Source: Druceiella hillmani
Taxonomy: Eukaryota > Arthropoda > Insecta > Lepidoptera > Hepialidae
DNA length: 64,000 nt
Assembly: GCA_039881145.1 (NCBI GenBank)
Contig: JAYKKI010000038.1
Coordinates: 6,374,501-6,438,500, forward strand
Direction of reading: 5' to 3'
Both the position numbers and the translations under genes were made by a program. Shown here piece after piece: positions 36,212 to 50,461 of this stretch. The notes below the pieces were generated by a model. The model made no database searches. It saw nothing but the letters and a program-made list of their open reading frames with translations, and was not told where the DNA came from. Every line of letters begins with the position of its first letter. The stretch's first letter is position 1.

Positions 36212-36252
36212 CATATATCTGAAGTAAACAATATATATATATATATATATAT
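36155..36252 (+). repeat. (GT)n/(AT)n microsatellite cluster
   Basis: A short GT run, then an AT run interrupted by tgta and acat, a unique ctgaagtaaaca segment, and a second AT run. Confidence 0.95.
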
Positions 36253-36414
36253 TTTACATGTTGTACGATATAATATCAGTTACAAAAAGTAGGATGGTAA
36301 AGTGGGCACTTTACCATTCATGTTTCTTCCAGTAAATTAAATTGAATAGTAGTCAATTTTAAAGGAAAACTCATGAATAGTGTAGAAAATCGATGGTATT
36401 TAGAGCATTAAGGA

Positions 36415-36550
36415 TATGAGACACCGCCAGCGACTACTGGCGCCGGCGGAGATGTTCTTAAATGATATTAATTGTGGCGGCGCGTCTCTACAAATTGCTC
36501 GCTACGCTGATCTTATACATGTGTTTGTCCCTGCCTCTGTCACACATAGC
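36415..36550. promoter_or_regulatory. Small GC-rich island
   Basis: Contains the hairpin-forming ccgccagcgactactggcg followed by ccggcgg, and a ttaaatgatattaattgtgg homeodomain-like segment. Regulatory role inferred. Confidence 0.3.
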
Positions 36551-36552
36551 TG

Positions 36553-37519
36553 CAATGAAACTAGCAACCTAAGATAAAACGAAACTTTAATGGGGTTAAA
36601 TAAACCGACATGTAATGTGCTAAGGTAGTTATTTGACAAATTGCCAGTCTGATGCAATTTACCTTTAAAGTGTGATAGTTTGTGCTTATTAATGGATTCT
36701 TATAAGATTATAAGTTTGGAAAATCTTATATGACATTTTTTTTAAAATCAAACGCACTATGCTTTTATCATTCAAGACTAATATCAAGGCCAACGAGTTG
36801 CGGAAGCATTTTGAAATCGTTACTTAATGCGATTTGTGTACCCATTAATATATATGTACCCATTAATCAACATGTAGAGCGTACACTCTGTATTCATCAC
36901 GAACGCTATCTTAAGCCTAAACCGATTATCAATTTTACTAGCTGGTAGAAGAAATGCGGCATCTTGTTTCATTATAACAATGAACTCATACATATATTTT
37001 ATTACACTTCGTCCTAATCCACCAAATTTGAGTGCAAAATATTTTAACATCATTCGGGGACTCACTTGGTACTTGACCTTAAAGTATGTGGTAAACTTAA
37101 AATTATTCCTAAAAGTGAAATTGGTTACGAAATTATGACGTTTCGTGTCGATTTATTAAGTTACGATAAATTTATAGGAAAATGTCATAAAAAAAAATTC
37201 AGAAATATTTCTTCTAATTATTGTAAATTTTTATTTACAAAAAATACCTTTTCTTTTCGACCTTCAATATTCTACTTGTTACATTTAATTAAAAATTGCG
37301 TCAAGAATCGGCATATAACGCAGGGTTGTAACGGTAGTGGTAATTATCGTACAAATATTACAACGTTAATTGATAATTGATGTACCATAAAATGCACAGT
37401 GCAGCGAATACCGCTAAACATAATTAAGTGTATAATAGTGTCAGATTAGAGCAGTTCTTATATCCTATTAAAAGCTTCACTCTGTCGGCATTATAACAAT
37501 TTAAACTTCATTTTACCTT
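36553..37519. other. AT-rich noncoding stretch
   Basis: gtacccattaat occurs twice, 18 bases apart (36838-36849 and 36856-36867). The 104-codon frame at 37066-37380 has no known motif and is Lys/Asn/Ile-rich, as expected of AT-rich noncoding DNA. Confidence 0.55.
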
Positions 37520-38012
37520 CGAAATGTCGCCGCGCGAAATCGAGATCGTTATCGTCGATCCACTGCTGGATTAGAAAACAAAAATCGACGCGGCGTGTAT
37601 CGTTAGCTAAGATTTTCATAAATTGACTATCAAACTTGAACGTCACAAGTAATTAACGATTATTATATTTCAACTGATCTTAGTCAGCGATACATATATT
37701 ATAGGAAATGGTATCACAATAAAGTATTCGCATAAAAGTTTTAAAGCTGTTATTTTGTTTTAACAGATAATATAGATATAGACATTTTATAAAAGCCACA
37801 ACTAAAATATTTCATTACTACATCATTTGCCATCATGCTAGGCTTAATATTTTTCTAATTCACTGTTTAACCGTCAACTGAGCGTGTATTGCAGTTCTAG
37901 TATTTAAGATCCATGTTCTCTTCATTCTGTTTAATATTTATATTATCATTAGCATTTATAATTATGGAACATTCCAAAAATACCGTTTTTAACGGTGGCG
38001 GAATAAACTCTT

Positions 38013-39179
<1,167 letters not shown>

Positions 39180-39310
39180 CCGTTCAATATCTTAGCATCG
39201 ACGCAAGGAACCGAATTGGGAGCGGGCATTAATCACTGATCGGATCGATTCTCAGTCGCGTTTCTCGTTTGCGCTCATTGAGGTTACCGACGGGGGCTCG
39301 CCAGCCTTTT
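39180..39310. promoter_or_regulatory. Small GC-rich island
   Basis: Contains agcgggcattaatcactgat (a homeodomain-type ATTAATC), gatcggatcgattctc and gttaccgacgggggctcgcc. Regulatory role inferred. Confidence 0.3.
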
Positions 39311-42300
39311 ATTAACAAACAATTTAACAAAACATCAGATAAAATCGCAGTTATGACAAGAGAGTATTTTCAGTGACACAGGCAGAGTTCAATTGACATA
39401 TTTTAATCAATTCAATCTTTGTGGTTTGTATGCGTGGGCGAAAGTCGATTGCGATGAATGCTTGTCAATTAGTCTTGCGCATTGCGGCACACCTGTTTTA
39501 TTGTTGCTTCGTGCGAAGTTTGTGCAAGATGTTATATTTCTTAATTGAAAATATATATGTAAATGAAGTTTTTTCTTAAATAGTGTGAGTTTAGTCCATA
39601 ACGGATATATCCAATATTATTTAAAACGAAAACTCTATCATTTCTATAAAAGCTTCCCTTGGTTTAATCAATTCTCGAATATCGGCGCTGTAAACACATT
39701 TTTTTTAATTTTAGCTCCATGTTATTCACTTATAATACCGCCTTTCAATAGAACTTTAACAAATTGCTCCATTATTTTGAGTTTTATATATAGAATATGG
39801 TGTAAATATGATGGAAGTAAAATATTCTTTCCATAAATCAAAATTTTTCATCGCGTTTTTGATTTTTTATTTGCTCTCTGTGGCCAATTTTTAATCCAAT
39901 ACTGGCAATTATTTCCTCTTTTCATTTCACATTTGAAAACTTCGTGTATCAGTTTTGTTGACTATCCCCATATACTTCGTATTTCATAAACATATGGTCG
40001 ACTTATGCTCTTTGTATTTAAGTTCAGTAATAGAGGGTTCAAATTTACGTGAGTCGTGCTCAAAATCAAGAAGTGACCTTTAAATATGGCTGTCTGGCTT
40101 GTTCATCATTAGGATCTGGACTATGATACATTATTTTGCATACGAACATTTTACAGAAAAAAGTTCGGCAAATAAAATTCGCTTCTTATTATTTAAACTG
40201 TTTTATCCTTCTTCGTTCCTTTCGACCATTTGGGAAGTCGTCGAAGATAATTGCCACTCGTTTTATGAATCTCGTCTTGGTTGTTTTATACCAACCCTGT
40301 TTATCTTGGAACAAGTAAATACCAAAATATATACTTTATAATATCTCTAATACATTAGCCATTGGTTTTTGAATGTCAATATTTCACAAGTGTAACAAAA
40401 GTCGTCCGGCGAAATTATAAAAGTTCTACTGGCCAGAGTATAATGATAACCAATATTTTGGTAATATACTTGCGCTTTCTTGTTTTACGATTTATTCTAA
40501 TTTAATGCAATTACTTTAAAAATGTCAGTTAGCTGTATGAACGATGAAATATGGATAAGTGTGTATAATTAGTTATTAAACGGATAACTAATTAACAGCG
40601 TGCAATTAATTAACATTCGTACTTTTATATTGAAATGAAACTTTAAATACGTATTATAGACAAACTGATGTCATGAACTTTAAATATTATCTTTCTACTT
40701 TTTTTAATCAAAATCTATCTGAAATTATTAATATTTTCCAGAATTGTTTTTTGTGTGGCTATTCATTAGATTCCAAGAATTTAATTTATTACATTTCGTA
40801 TTTTCAATAATACAAAAGAGTATTTTACAGACCAACATAGTGCTTATATAACAATTGACTAGGCTGCGTTCGGTCCTGACAAAAGGAATATTATTATTGA
40901 GTAAAGTGTATAACTGCTATTTTTGCTATCAATCTGTTTCAACATATATTTCTATGGGTATTACAATTATTGTTTTGTGAAACTCACTTTCTTAATTTTT
41001 ATTTAATATACCAGTATTTTAATGAAAAAATGCTTAAGTTTGCTAACACTTTCGGTGCCGAAGTATGACCTATGGATTGAACACTAATCCACTTTAAATT
41101 CAGGATGTTATAATTCACAACTATTTTTATTTATGATTGAAATAATAGTCGAGTCAACATATTGCTTCTTTAAATGAATAACTGGAATCTCGGGATTGTT
41201 ATACTTCTAATTCTAATACTGTATGTAGAACATATTGTGGTTTATTAGAAAACCAACCTCTAACAAAACTTTCAAGACAAAAGTTATAATGCAAAAACAT
41301 TATATCTTTTGTCTTGAAAATATATAGATATGTCAATTATTTATTTTCATAAAAAATAACCTAGGTAACAATGAGTCTTTTTATTAAAAGAAATACTTTG
41401 TGTTTGTTTGTCCATTGAAATAGTTCAATCGAGCAAATAACCTTGATAATCATTAAAATTTTGTTAAAAGCTTCATTGGACTTCAGTCCAATTTTAAAAA
41501 GTATAAAGAATAGTTTCTTTTTCAATTGTCCATTTTAAATTCTTTGCGTAAACTTCTTTAAATTTTAGAACAGTATATTATAAACAGCAAACAAACTTAA
41601 ATAAAATTGAGTCTGTTTAAATGTCAGTCTTGATTACCAACTATGCTGAAATGAAGATCGCTTTTTAATTGACACTTTTATTTTTTTGAATTCGACAAAC
41701 GTGTTAAATCCTCCTTCCTTCTTCTTAATGACAAAAAATGAATTATAATAGAAAAACACATTTAAGGGATCGAAATATAATAGTATCTATAATAGATCGA
41801 TATATATAGCAAGTTAATAACAAATTCAGTTTAGGATTAGGACTCTAATCCATACTACTTTCATCCCAGGAATGAAGACTTTGAAATTTTTTAAATTGTA
41901 AAAATTTCATTATTTCTTCCAACAGAATCTATCAAAGAACCTATCTTATTATTCAAATGTGCATTTAGATAGGTTGATGGTACTTTCCGACATAATTTGC
42001 TATTAAACTTTTCGTTTCTTAACAAAAACTCGCTAGTTTCAAACATAATTCGATATTAATTTAGTTAACCAAACAAATATATTAAAAAGTAACCGCTTCT
42101 CCTACCCTCCGTGATAATAATATTATTATGAGGCGATGAAAGTGGAACGTACACCAAACTAACCAAAAAGTAAGAGGAGAAAAACTAGGACTCCTGAGTT
42201 GTTGCGACAATTTAAAGAAAGCTTCCAATTAATTAGTGCTGCAGTGGTATTTTTTGCAAAAGTTCAATAGAAGGGAACTATCGAATCCAATTCGATCTCA

Positions 42301-42534
42301 GTCATCTAAGTGCAACTTTACACATTTACTTTTTGTAACATTAAAATTACTAGTATGTTGCAGAGGAAACACGTTTTACCTGGACGAGATTCGAAGCTCT
42401 TACGATTACCCGGGCTACATTGTAACAGGCTGCACTCACCATTAGTGACGTGAAACAAGAAAATCTGCATTGGATTTGTTATTTCGTTGTACTCGTACAT
42501 GACGAATATAAATGTTGTACTTGAATAATAATAA
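39311..42534. other. AT-rich noncoding stretch
   Basis: About 3.2 kb without a gene or island. It holds a 48-base hairpin (41271-41318, listed) and a weak tRNA/SINE-like B-box (gcttcgaatctcg, minus strand, near 42392) that I could not extend. Confidence 0.55.
41271..41318. repeat. 21-bp stem hairpin
   Basis: ttcaagacaaaagttataatg without its last base and its partner pair across a 6-base loop: arms 41271-41291 and 41298-41318, 20 of 21 positions matching. The stem is short for a microRNA precursor and no known mature sequence is seen. Confidence 0.9.
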
Positions 42535-42720
42535 TTATACGGCCGTCAAGGTATTTATTGTTTGTCGTCGGCGGCGTCAATTAGCGGCCGGCTGAGCCCA
42601 CGTCGGCCGTTCGATTTATGTGACTGCCTCCCCGGTGCATAGCTCACTCGTTGCACTCCCGCCTGCAGCGTATCTATAACAGTGGCTCGCTGCAATTATC
42701 GTGCTTCGTATAGTTTGAAG
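42535..42720. promoter_or_regulatory. GC-rich island
   Basis: Contains gtcgtcggcggcgtcaatta, gcggccggctgagccc, acgtcggccgttcgatttat and gcctgcagcgtatc. No frame is maintained. Regulatory role inferred. Confidence 0.35.
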
Positions 42721-43199
42721 GTATTCAAGGACTGTGGGATAGTTTGTTGACAACGTCTGAATGAAATGTTAGAATTAATATAATACCTCATCAACATAAA
42801 TAATCACAATTTAATCTTAAGTACTGATTCGTGCTAAGTCATGTTCGTAACGAATACTGACTCTAAATGTAATTAAAGGCTTAGATTGAAATTAAATTTC
42901 GAAGATATAATTTCTTGTCATTGCATCAATTGTGATTGAACCTATTCTTTAAGGAAAATTTTTAGATCCAAGGGCAATTAAATTAAAATTCCACTTTACG
43001 AAAATGATTTTTAATTTTATCTGCGTGACCACAAATTACTAAATTTAATACAGCTGTGAATCACGGTACACGTTTGATGTCAAATATGCATTTCAGCGAG
43101 AGGGTTAATTGGCTGACACGTCGGTACTAGGGTACAAACTGGCACTGTATGACCGCTCTCTGAACCGTAATGGAAATTATCATTAAAGTACAGATGTAA

Positions 43200-43375
43200 A
43201 AGAATTAAATGTTTACGCCGCAATTGCGGTTCACATAAGTGATGACGAATGAACCACGTGACTGATTGTGATCTAGGCGGTGAGATCTACGCCTACCAGA
43301 CACGCGCCTTCGGCAAGTGTTGAGCGCACGATAATGCCGTCGATCTTGAGATAACTAAAACGCAGGTACATTCAT
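43200..43375. promoter_or_regulatory. GC-rich island with palindrome
   Basis: Perfect 12-bp palindrome CCGCAATTGCGG at 43218-43229, then CACGTG near 43256, and a taggcg...cgccta inverted pair around an agatct centre near 43275-43297. Regulatory role inferred. Confidence 0.35.
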
Positions 43376-43445
43376 GTTACGAGGATCTATATGAATGTAT
43401 CTTCGGCCTCAATGTATGCAGGTGATGTAGACAGCAAAAATAATA

Positions 43446-43725
43446 GTTTTTTTTATTTGAAATCGTCTCTTAGCGACGGTCATATCGTAGAACGCCCGCT
43501 GCGGAACGGGTCGAGTAGATGAGGAGGCATCAGTGGAGATCTCGGTCGTGATAAGATAACGGGTTGTCCCATGAGAACATCTGTGACGGTGCCTTTCAAG
43601 GTCGGCCGCTACACACGCCTCCGTGCAGTGTTGCGAGGCTCGCGAGGTCTGAGTACTCCGAGGCGGGCTGACCGGATTCACATTATTTGCTTCTGCTATA
43701 CCGTTTGACATTAAAGGATAGTGAG
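43446..43725 (-). mobile_element. A-tailed retro-insertion, copy A
   Basis: On the minus strand a GC-rich body ends in gacgatttcaaataaaaaaa, that is an AATAAA-type signal with an A-rich tail. A second insertion (54030-54265) ends in the same catttcaaataaaaaaaa sequence on the same strand. A 100-codon frame runs through it (43409-43711) with segments such as RHRHRCSHGTT and RPVPQRAF that I have a sense of having seen in translated lepidopteran repeats; I do not regard it as a host protein. SINE, LINE tail or processed pseudogene remain possible. Confidence 0.5.
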
Positions 43726-44182
43726 TTTTAAAATATTTTTTATTCCAATAAATTTAATAATAAAACAAAAATTTCCCTACTTATGATGTAATAGTGATCT
43801 AATTCACTATAAATTACTGATTTCAGAAAACAGATTTTGAAATAATTTAAAACATTAAGTTATTGTCTTGCCTTTATCATGTCATCAGATTTAAAACTAA
43901 TATAACAAAATAATTCTTTGATTGTTTTTTCAAATTTGTTATAATTAAATGGAAGAACGGTTTTTATTACGCCGGCCTCAAAATTATTTTTTGCAGCTTC
44001 ACCCGGGCTGTTTACATGACTCGTGCGATATTCTTGTATTTTATTAATAAATAAAAGTCCGTGAAAACTACATTAAAATCTCTGTTGAAAAATCAATATC
44101 GTTGGATCCTTTAGTGAATCGATTGAGTATAGCGACCAATATAATGTAGCACCCTTACGTTTTTTGTGGTTCTGTTTAGTTG

Positions 44183-44275
44183 TTCATACCTTTTAAATCC
44201 CATCGAATATATTATATTAATTATATTATTCATACTTCTAAGTCCCATCGATTAGATTATATTACTTATATTGTA
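44183..44275 (+). repeat. Two-copy 45-bp tandem repeat
   Basis: ttcatac...tcccatcga...attatatta...ttatatt occurs twice with a period of about 45-46 bases. The copies differ at several positions. Confidence 0.8.
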
Positions 44276-45232
44276 CTCCTGAGGTTACAAGAATCATGTT
44301 GGTACAAGCTTTATCAAAATTGGTCTAGGATAATAACGGTCGAGCATACACCACCCATAATAATTTTACATATTAGTATGGATACTGCAAGTATTTTGAG
44401 ATCAATGTTTCATTTTCTTTTTTACAGCACATTTGAAATGTAATGAAAAATATTTTTTTGTAATTGTGCTAATTTTGATTTGCCGTATAAAAAATATCGG
44501 TTACAAGCGAATACACTTGAGAGTAAATGCAGATATAAAATAATTGGTTTATAAATATAGCTAGCATTTGACTTTTTTTGTAATCTCACCGAGAATATCA
44601 GTACATGAGACATTTTTTTTATAATAAATTGAATATATAACAAAAACAACCTCTGAGATTTATGAAATTGAAGATTTGGTAGAACAAAACACGTGTAAAG
44701 GACACTTTATTTATAAATCTCATCTTTTAACAGTTTTAGTCCGTAGTTACAAACATTTTAATTTTAGATTATGCTTAAATTATTTACGTAAAAATTCTGA
44801 AAAAAAAACTGATCCACGAATATTTTTGAATCGCAAACCATTATGTTCACAATATAATATGTCGCGAGTGTATCATTGATTCGCTAATTCCGTTCTTTCA
44901 GGTACTCACTGTCCTACGGCAGTTTGTATCGTTACTTTAATATTTGGACTCTTTTATGTATCAAAATGAGTTATTAAATATAAAGTTATTACACTCTGAT
45001 TAACTACTCTGGTATTAAATCATGGATTATCGCATTCGATCTAACCACAATACAATATATTTTATTAAATCTATCTTATATGTAGACTAGCCTATTTTTT
45101 ATTACTGAAATTCTCGTTGCTAAAACAATAAATAATTTACACAATTTATTTTTATAGGAAAAATTATAAAAATGGTTTAATTTCCTTATTATATGAATAT
45201 TAATACATAGTGAATACTTACTATTATAAAAT

Positions 45233-45234
<2 letters not shown>

Positions 45235-45298
<64 letters not shown>

Positions 45299-45299
45299 C
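45235..45299 (+). repeat. (TA)n microsatellite
   Basis: Long TA dinucleotide run with a single interruption near its right end. Confidence 0.96.
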
Positions 45300-46975
45300 A
45301 ATTACGTAAAAATTATATGTGTATGTATATATGTTTATGTATATCCTTATTTGTAGAAGTAAAGTAGCTTCGCGTGGAAGCTAGTCTCAAATAGAATGTG
45401 ACCTTTTATCACAAATGGCATTCTTATATTTTCGTAAACGTTTTTGTTCTTTTCTTTTGTTTATTAATTCAGTTAAATAAATTTTCATTCGTTTTAACTT
45501 TAAAGTCAAACAAAAAAAGTTTTGAAAATGATTATTTCAAGCAAACCAAATTATATTATTTTTGTTATAAATCTAGGTTCCTCGATCGATATATTAACAT
45601 TAATTTTAATGTATAGACTTTCTCAAGAGACAATAAGATCTTTCTTGCTCAATTTATCTTGAAAAATTTGTTTTATCAAGAGATATTCGCCTTATAAGCG
45701 GTATCAAGTTTGAATGCGTTTTATAGAGAAGATTTTATACTAATTGTACTATAATAATTTAAATCGAGATAAACATTTATCTGTTTTTTTCAGTTCCTCT
45801 AACTAATATTTTTTTCGTTAAACTTTATGATTTTGAAGGAGAATGCTCAGTTTGTATGGAGTATTTGGCCTAGTTATAAACATGAATTACATATTTTATA
45901 GTATGCTTATACAAACCGAAATATATTAGTTATGGCTTAGTGGAACGGCTCAGGTTTTCAGTAAAGGCAAAAATGTGTATTATTTTGATGTTATAATTAG
46001 TTGGCAAATGTCATTACAAGAAATTTTCAAATAATATCATCAACACTTAAATTGATTTCCAATGTTATATTTCTATGTTCTATTGAAAAAGAGCTCATTT
46101 TTTATTAATTTAATTCCAAATTTTATTTTTTTGAACAATTCTGACGTGTTCGAATTTAATAACACAAAAATAAAAACGTTGATGACGTTAATTATATTCA
46201 TTTGCCAATTGTGTTTATATTTTATGTCATTGTTTCAGATGTAAAAAATTCCTATTGTTATGCTTATTAATACTTACAAATCTACCTGTTCGTCATAATA
46301 GCTGAAAGGTGTTTATCATTTAATAAGTAGGGAATAAATTAAACAAATAACTTAATTTGATATTATTTAAACATTATATATTTATGCTTAAATGAAAACT
46401 TTTATTATTCTTAACATTTGTTTAAACATCCGTTACATTTATATTTGACACAAGCTAATATTCGACACTTTCATACGAGTATTTAAATAGTATCGATACT
46501 AGCTTCCGATATTCAATAATGACCAAAAGTATCGATAACATTTGGTATATAATTGTCACTAACATCTCTAATTTCCTATTACGGCACAGAGGCAACTTTT
46601 TTCTTGAGGCAGTGCATATAATTGTGTTCATCATTTTAAATATTTAGATTATTCCTTTTCACTATAGAAAGTTAATTTTAAAAGCAAACAAAAAAAGTTA
46701 AAAGTTTAAATTGAAGCTAAGTTATATTTCTATCTATCTAAGTTCTATCTAAGTTATATTATCTATTAATATTTTTATATGTTTCGTCTTTTTCTAGGCA
46801 TTCTCCTATTAGTAATTAAACAAAAACTGAAAGTTTTCATTTTTACTGTATATACGTGAGACAAATTTCTCAACCGCATATATCCTACTATTATAAACAG
46901 TTTGACAGTAAAATTGTCGTCGATATATTTGTATTTATTGTTAATGAAAGTTATAGAGAAACGGTTCGTATGGTC
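45300..46975. other. AT-rich noncoding stretch
   Basis: No gene recognised. agcttcgcgtggaagctagt near 45368 looks slightly like a Helitron end, but its hairpin overlaps the CTAG. Confidence 0.5.
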
Positions 46976-47180
46976 ACCCTGATCACTGAGCAAATAAGAC
47001 GGCGCAATACTTACACATGCGGGTACTATCATGTACATACGCGTCCAGTTAACGTTCATCGTTTACCTAACCATGTTCACCTGCCTATTGACTGCCTACT
47101 TCCGCATTGTCCCACGAATGTGCAAATTGTTCGTGTTAGGCGATTAAGCTTTTATTTTTACTCGACACACAATGGCTGAA
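46976..47180. other. Moderately GC-rich block, unassigned
   Basis: Richer in C than its surroundings, with accctgatcactgagcaaat and repeated tgcctattgactgcctactt. Open on both strands in part (46856-47179 plus, 46775-47059 minus) but with no recognisable domain. Confidence 0.25.
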
Positions 47181-47484
47181 GGTACTTGATGACTTTTCTA
47201 TTTTTTACTTTTGTAACTGGAGTGTGATCATCGACATAGTTCAAAGGTTTTTATTTAAAAGTTCTGTGTCTTATTCGGAATACAGATAACATCTGAAACT
47301 ATAAATTGTAAAACCTTTAGTGACTATACAAAAGACGGTATCAGTCTACTGCAGTAAATGACTGGTATATAATATACCAGAAACATTTAAGTTCTCATTA
47401 TACTATTCATTTTCAGGATTGAATCCACAATAAGGTACTTACCGAGTAGTTTTTTTCTATACTGAGCATCAAATCGATAGTATT

Positions 47485-47575
47485 CACTATCTTTACAGCC
47501 CACTTCGCACTCACGAAGCGAGACGAGGCCTACTCTATTATCGCTCAACGCGTTACTGGCAATTTACCTCGAACA
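47485..47575. promoter_or_regulatory. Small GC-rich island
   Basis: Contains acttcgcactcacgaagcga with a small internal hairpin, and tcgctcaacgcgttactggc. Regulatory role inferred. Confidence 0.25.
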
Positions 47576-47761
47576 AACTAACTTTACCGCCTGTATTTTG
47601 AAAATAACAGTTGTTAAAATTTTTCGTCACTCTAAGGAGATCCTATTTGATAAAAATAAATTATTATTAAGTGAATAATGATAATATTGGCTTATTAAAA
47701 AATTATCTAAAATAACTATTCACCGTGGATTATTTTCCATTGATTCACAAGGTATGTGAAT

Positions 47762-47805
47762 GTTTGCGAGTATATACGTGCACTCGCACGTATATACTCG
47801 CAAAC
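47762..47805. repeat. Perfect 20-bp hairpin
   Basis: gtttgcgagtatatacgtgc at 47762-47781 and its exact reverse complement at 47786-47805, with a 4-base loop (actc). Pairing continues imperfectly outward (tatgtgaat / cgttcatac). It is the most stable short hairpin in the window after the longer palindromes. Confidence 0.92.
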
Positions 47806-50411
47806 ACGTTCATACACATTCATACGCAGTTTTAGCACTTAACTTTTTGGCAACTTATTTAAAAAAGAAATATTACAATTTGATTTGAAGCGAATTATTA
47901 GCCATTATTTAATCTCTTCCGGAAAAGACAATTTATTTTATTTTTAGTACTGCGAAATTGAAAACGGTGGAATTATCAATATTGTTGAAATCTTAATTAT
48001 TTAATTTAATTAATTTTTTAGTAATGAACAATGAAAAATTTTAATAATTTCGTGGATATCTAAGGCGTTGCACATTTTGCAAATCAACTAATTAATTCAG
48101 TTAATTCAGTAATAATCGATATCATTTTTATATTATAACTACATTGTCTATTCACAAATATGATGACAAATGGAAAACAAATTTAAAAATATTACCTTCT
48201 TAGGCCTCCCTAGCCCCGACAGTTTTATTGATTTAGAAACAACTTGCTCAGTCGTGGCGATTTAACCATTCAAATATTTGAAAACGACTCATAAATAATG
48301 GGCACTAAACATTTCACCGCTCGCATGAATAACCAGATAACCTGCATCTCTCATATATTTATCTGTACGGTCACAATGCCTACATTACAAATGAAATACA
48401 TCCATTTGTGTTAGTGCCTCGGCTTCAGATCGCAGGATGTGTACTCTCTTTATTCTTGCAAAGTTTCAGTTATGGAAATATAGTTTTGTTGCATAATTTA
48501 ATTTCAATTGTGGACGTCTTTATTTTTATTTTCGAGGCTTAATTAACAGATATCATTATCATCTCTTATGTTCAGACTGTTGATAATTGAAATAGAAAAG
48601 ATAATTAACATAATGGAACGCTATTATACATTGAATAATACCAGGGGATTAGTTTTTAATACTTTATGCAAATAATTGATTAGTTAACTCATAAAAAATA
48701 TTTTGAAAAATTAATTCACAGACATAATTGTTTATAGAAGATTTTTTCCTTCACTTTTTATTAAATAACTTGAAATTCTAAAATAATTGTTTTATCTATA
48801 TTTTTTGTGTAATTCGTACAATCTTGTCTTGCGATTATTGACACCAAGTTATCTCTTATCGTTAGGTTTTTTTTCGGTGTATATTCTATATGCAGAAGTC
48901 AACATTTGCTAATTATAATGTTTATTTGATCTCATCTCAGCACTTCCTCGTTCCTCAAATTCATTAAATATAATCAAAAACAGTTAATACTTCTAAAAAT
49001 TAAGTAAATTTAAGGGAAAAATAATTTGTTCTTTCACATAACTACACAGTATAAAGCACTTTTAAACACGCCACAATTATGGGATGCTCTTCAAAGAAAA
49101 GGTTATATCACCGAAATTTCTCCATTGTTTTTATTTTGGTACCATTTTGAGGTTTTTTGTGTTCTTTTGTTGCCGACTTAACTATAACATCATAAATAAT
49201 CTGTAAAAATATAAAGTAATTTAACAACAGTCAATTAATTATGAATTCGAAAACTCCGATATTTTAAAACATTTGTTCATTTACTCAAGAATAATCCAAC
49301 ATATAACAATACACAACAAATATTATAAATTGTAATAAATTACTTACTTGCTAACAATTAATAATATTCGATACTTTAGGACATATTTATTCTGATTTAT
49401 AAACATCGAACAATTTATTCGACAAAATTTACGCCTTGCTCTCAACTTCGAATGCTCAAATTCTTTAGCTACATGCTATTGTCGAGTTAATAAAAGCAGA
49501 TTAAATAACTGCTAACAATAAGCTACGAAGCAAAACGTAATAAATTTCATTATGATTATATTGTAACAACAAAATGTATCAAAAAGTTATATGTTCGACA
49601 TCATATCAGTATCAAAAAGTTATATGTGCATAGCGCTCAAGCGGTGACAGAGGTATATTCTCGTACTTTCTATCACTCATTCGGTGTCCGGCTTTAGAAG
49701 CCCTTCAGCTTTAGAAATCCTCCGACTACAAAGTTAAGAGTTGTAAATGTTTATTTCTATAAATTAGATGAGTACCAAAATAATAACGATTTTTAAATTG
49801 TGATTATCAGAACTTGAATGCAGTTGTGATAATATTACTGTTCCCAATGTTGAGATAATTACGATACGCTGCTTATTTACATTTTCACACAGTTGAAAAA
49901 GTCTTGGATCATGTCAATTGGTATCCAAGACTGCAAACAGTATTAATTAGTAAATAGTATTTTCATATTTTAAATTATATTTAAATTTTTGGAAGTTTGA
50001 CACTCTATGATAAACGAGTAGTTATCGAATATGTATATTCCAAATGATCAGCCAAAATGCACTGCTCTAGTGCCAAACCCACATTTAGGAGAGGCATACT
50101 ACACATTGTTTTCCATCGTTAGACTCGACTTAATTATCAGTAATATACGACTGAAAAGACAAGTAACAATTAATGCACTAACCATTTACTCCATCGAACG
50201 TTGCTGTACTGGCACAAACTCCACTAACAAATGAAATTATTAAAAATGTCTATAAAGAGATCAATTTACGAACGATGTTATTCTGGATCAGGAGGTGAAC
50301 AAAGTATGTTGATATTATCTCTTATTAAAATTGACGTTTACGAAAGTTCGGTACAGAAACACGATCAAGCCTCATATCATGAACTAATTCCAATTAAACA
50401 TACTTTAAAAT
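47806..50411. other. AT-rich noncoding stretch
   Basis: No gene. gtatcaaaaagttatatgt occurs twice, 33 bases apart (49576-49594 and 49609-49627). ctttagaa also repeats near 49693 and 49710. Confidence 0.6.
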
Positions 50412-50440
50412 AAATTCAACCGACTTCAGAAATCTCGAGT
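50412..50440 (+). mobile_element. Fragment resembling the ACCGACTTC repeat
   Basis: ttcaaccgacttcagaaatc matches the start of the dispersed repeat seen at 61394 for about 15 bases. It is too short to be certain. Confidence 0.3.
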
Positions 50441-50461
50441 TGCGTGAGGTGAAAAGTAGAG

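Noticed and set aside
37066..37380. 104-codon plus-strand frame
   Set aside because: Composition typical of AT-rich noncoding DNA; no recognisable motif.
42370..42440. tRNA gene or SINE from a B-box-like gcttcgaatctcg
   Set aside because: No cloverleaf can be drawn and no matching copy or clear A-box at proper spacing was found.
43409..43711. 100-codon minus-strand frame as a host gene
   Set aside because: It lies in an A-tailed insertion and reads through the tail; better explained as repeat sequence.
45355..45395. agcttcgcgtggaagctagt as a second Helitron end
   Set aside because: The hairpin overlaps the CTAG instead of preceding it by several bases, and the adjoining sequence is a microsatellite.
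46775..47179. Overlapping 94- and 107-codon frames as exons
   Set aside because: Open on opposite strands, no domain, no consistent splice sites.
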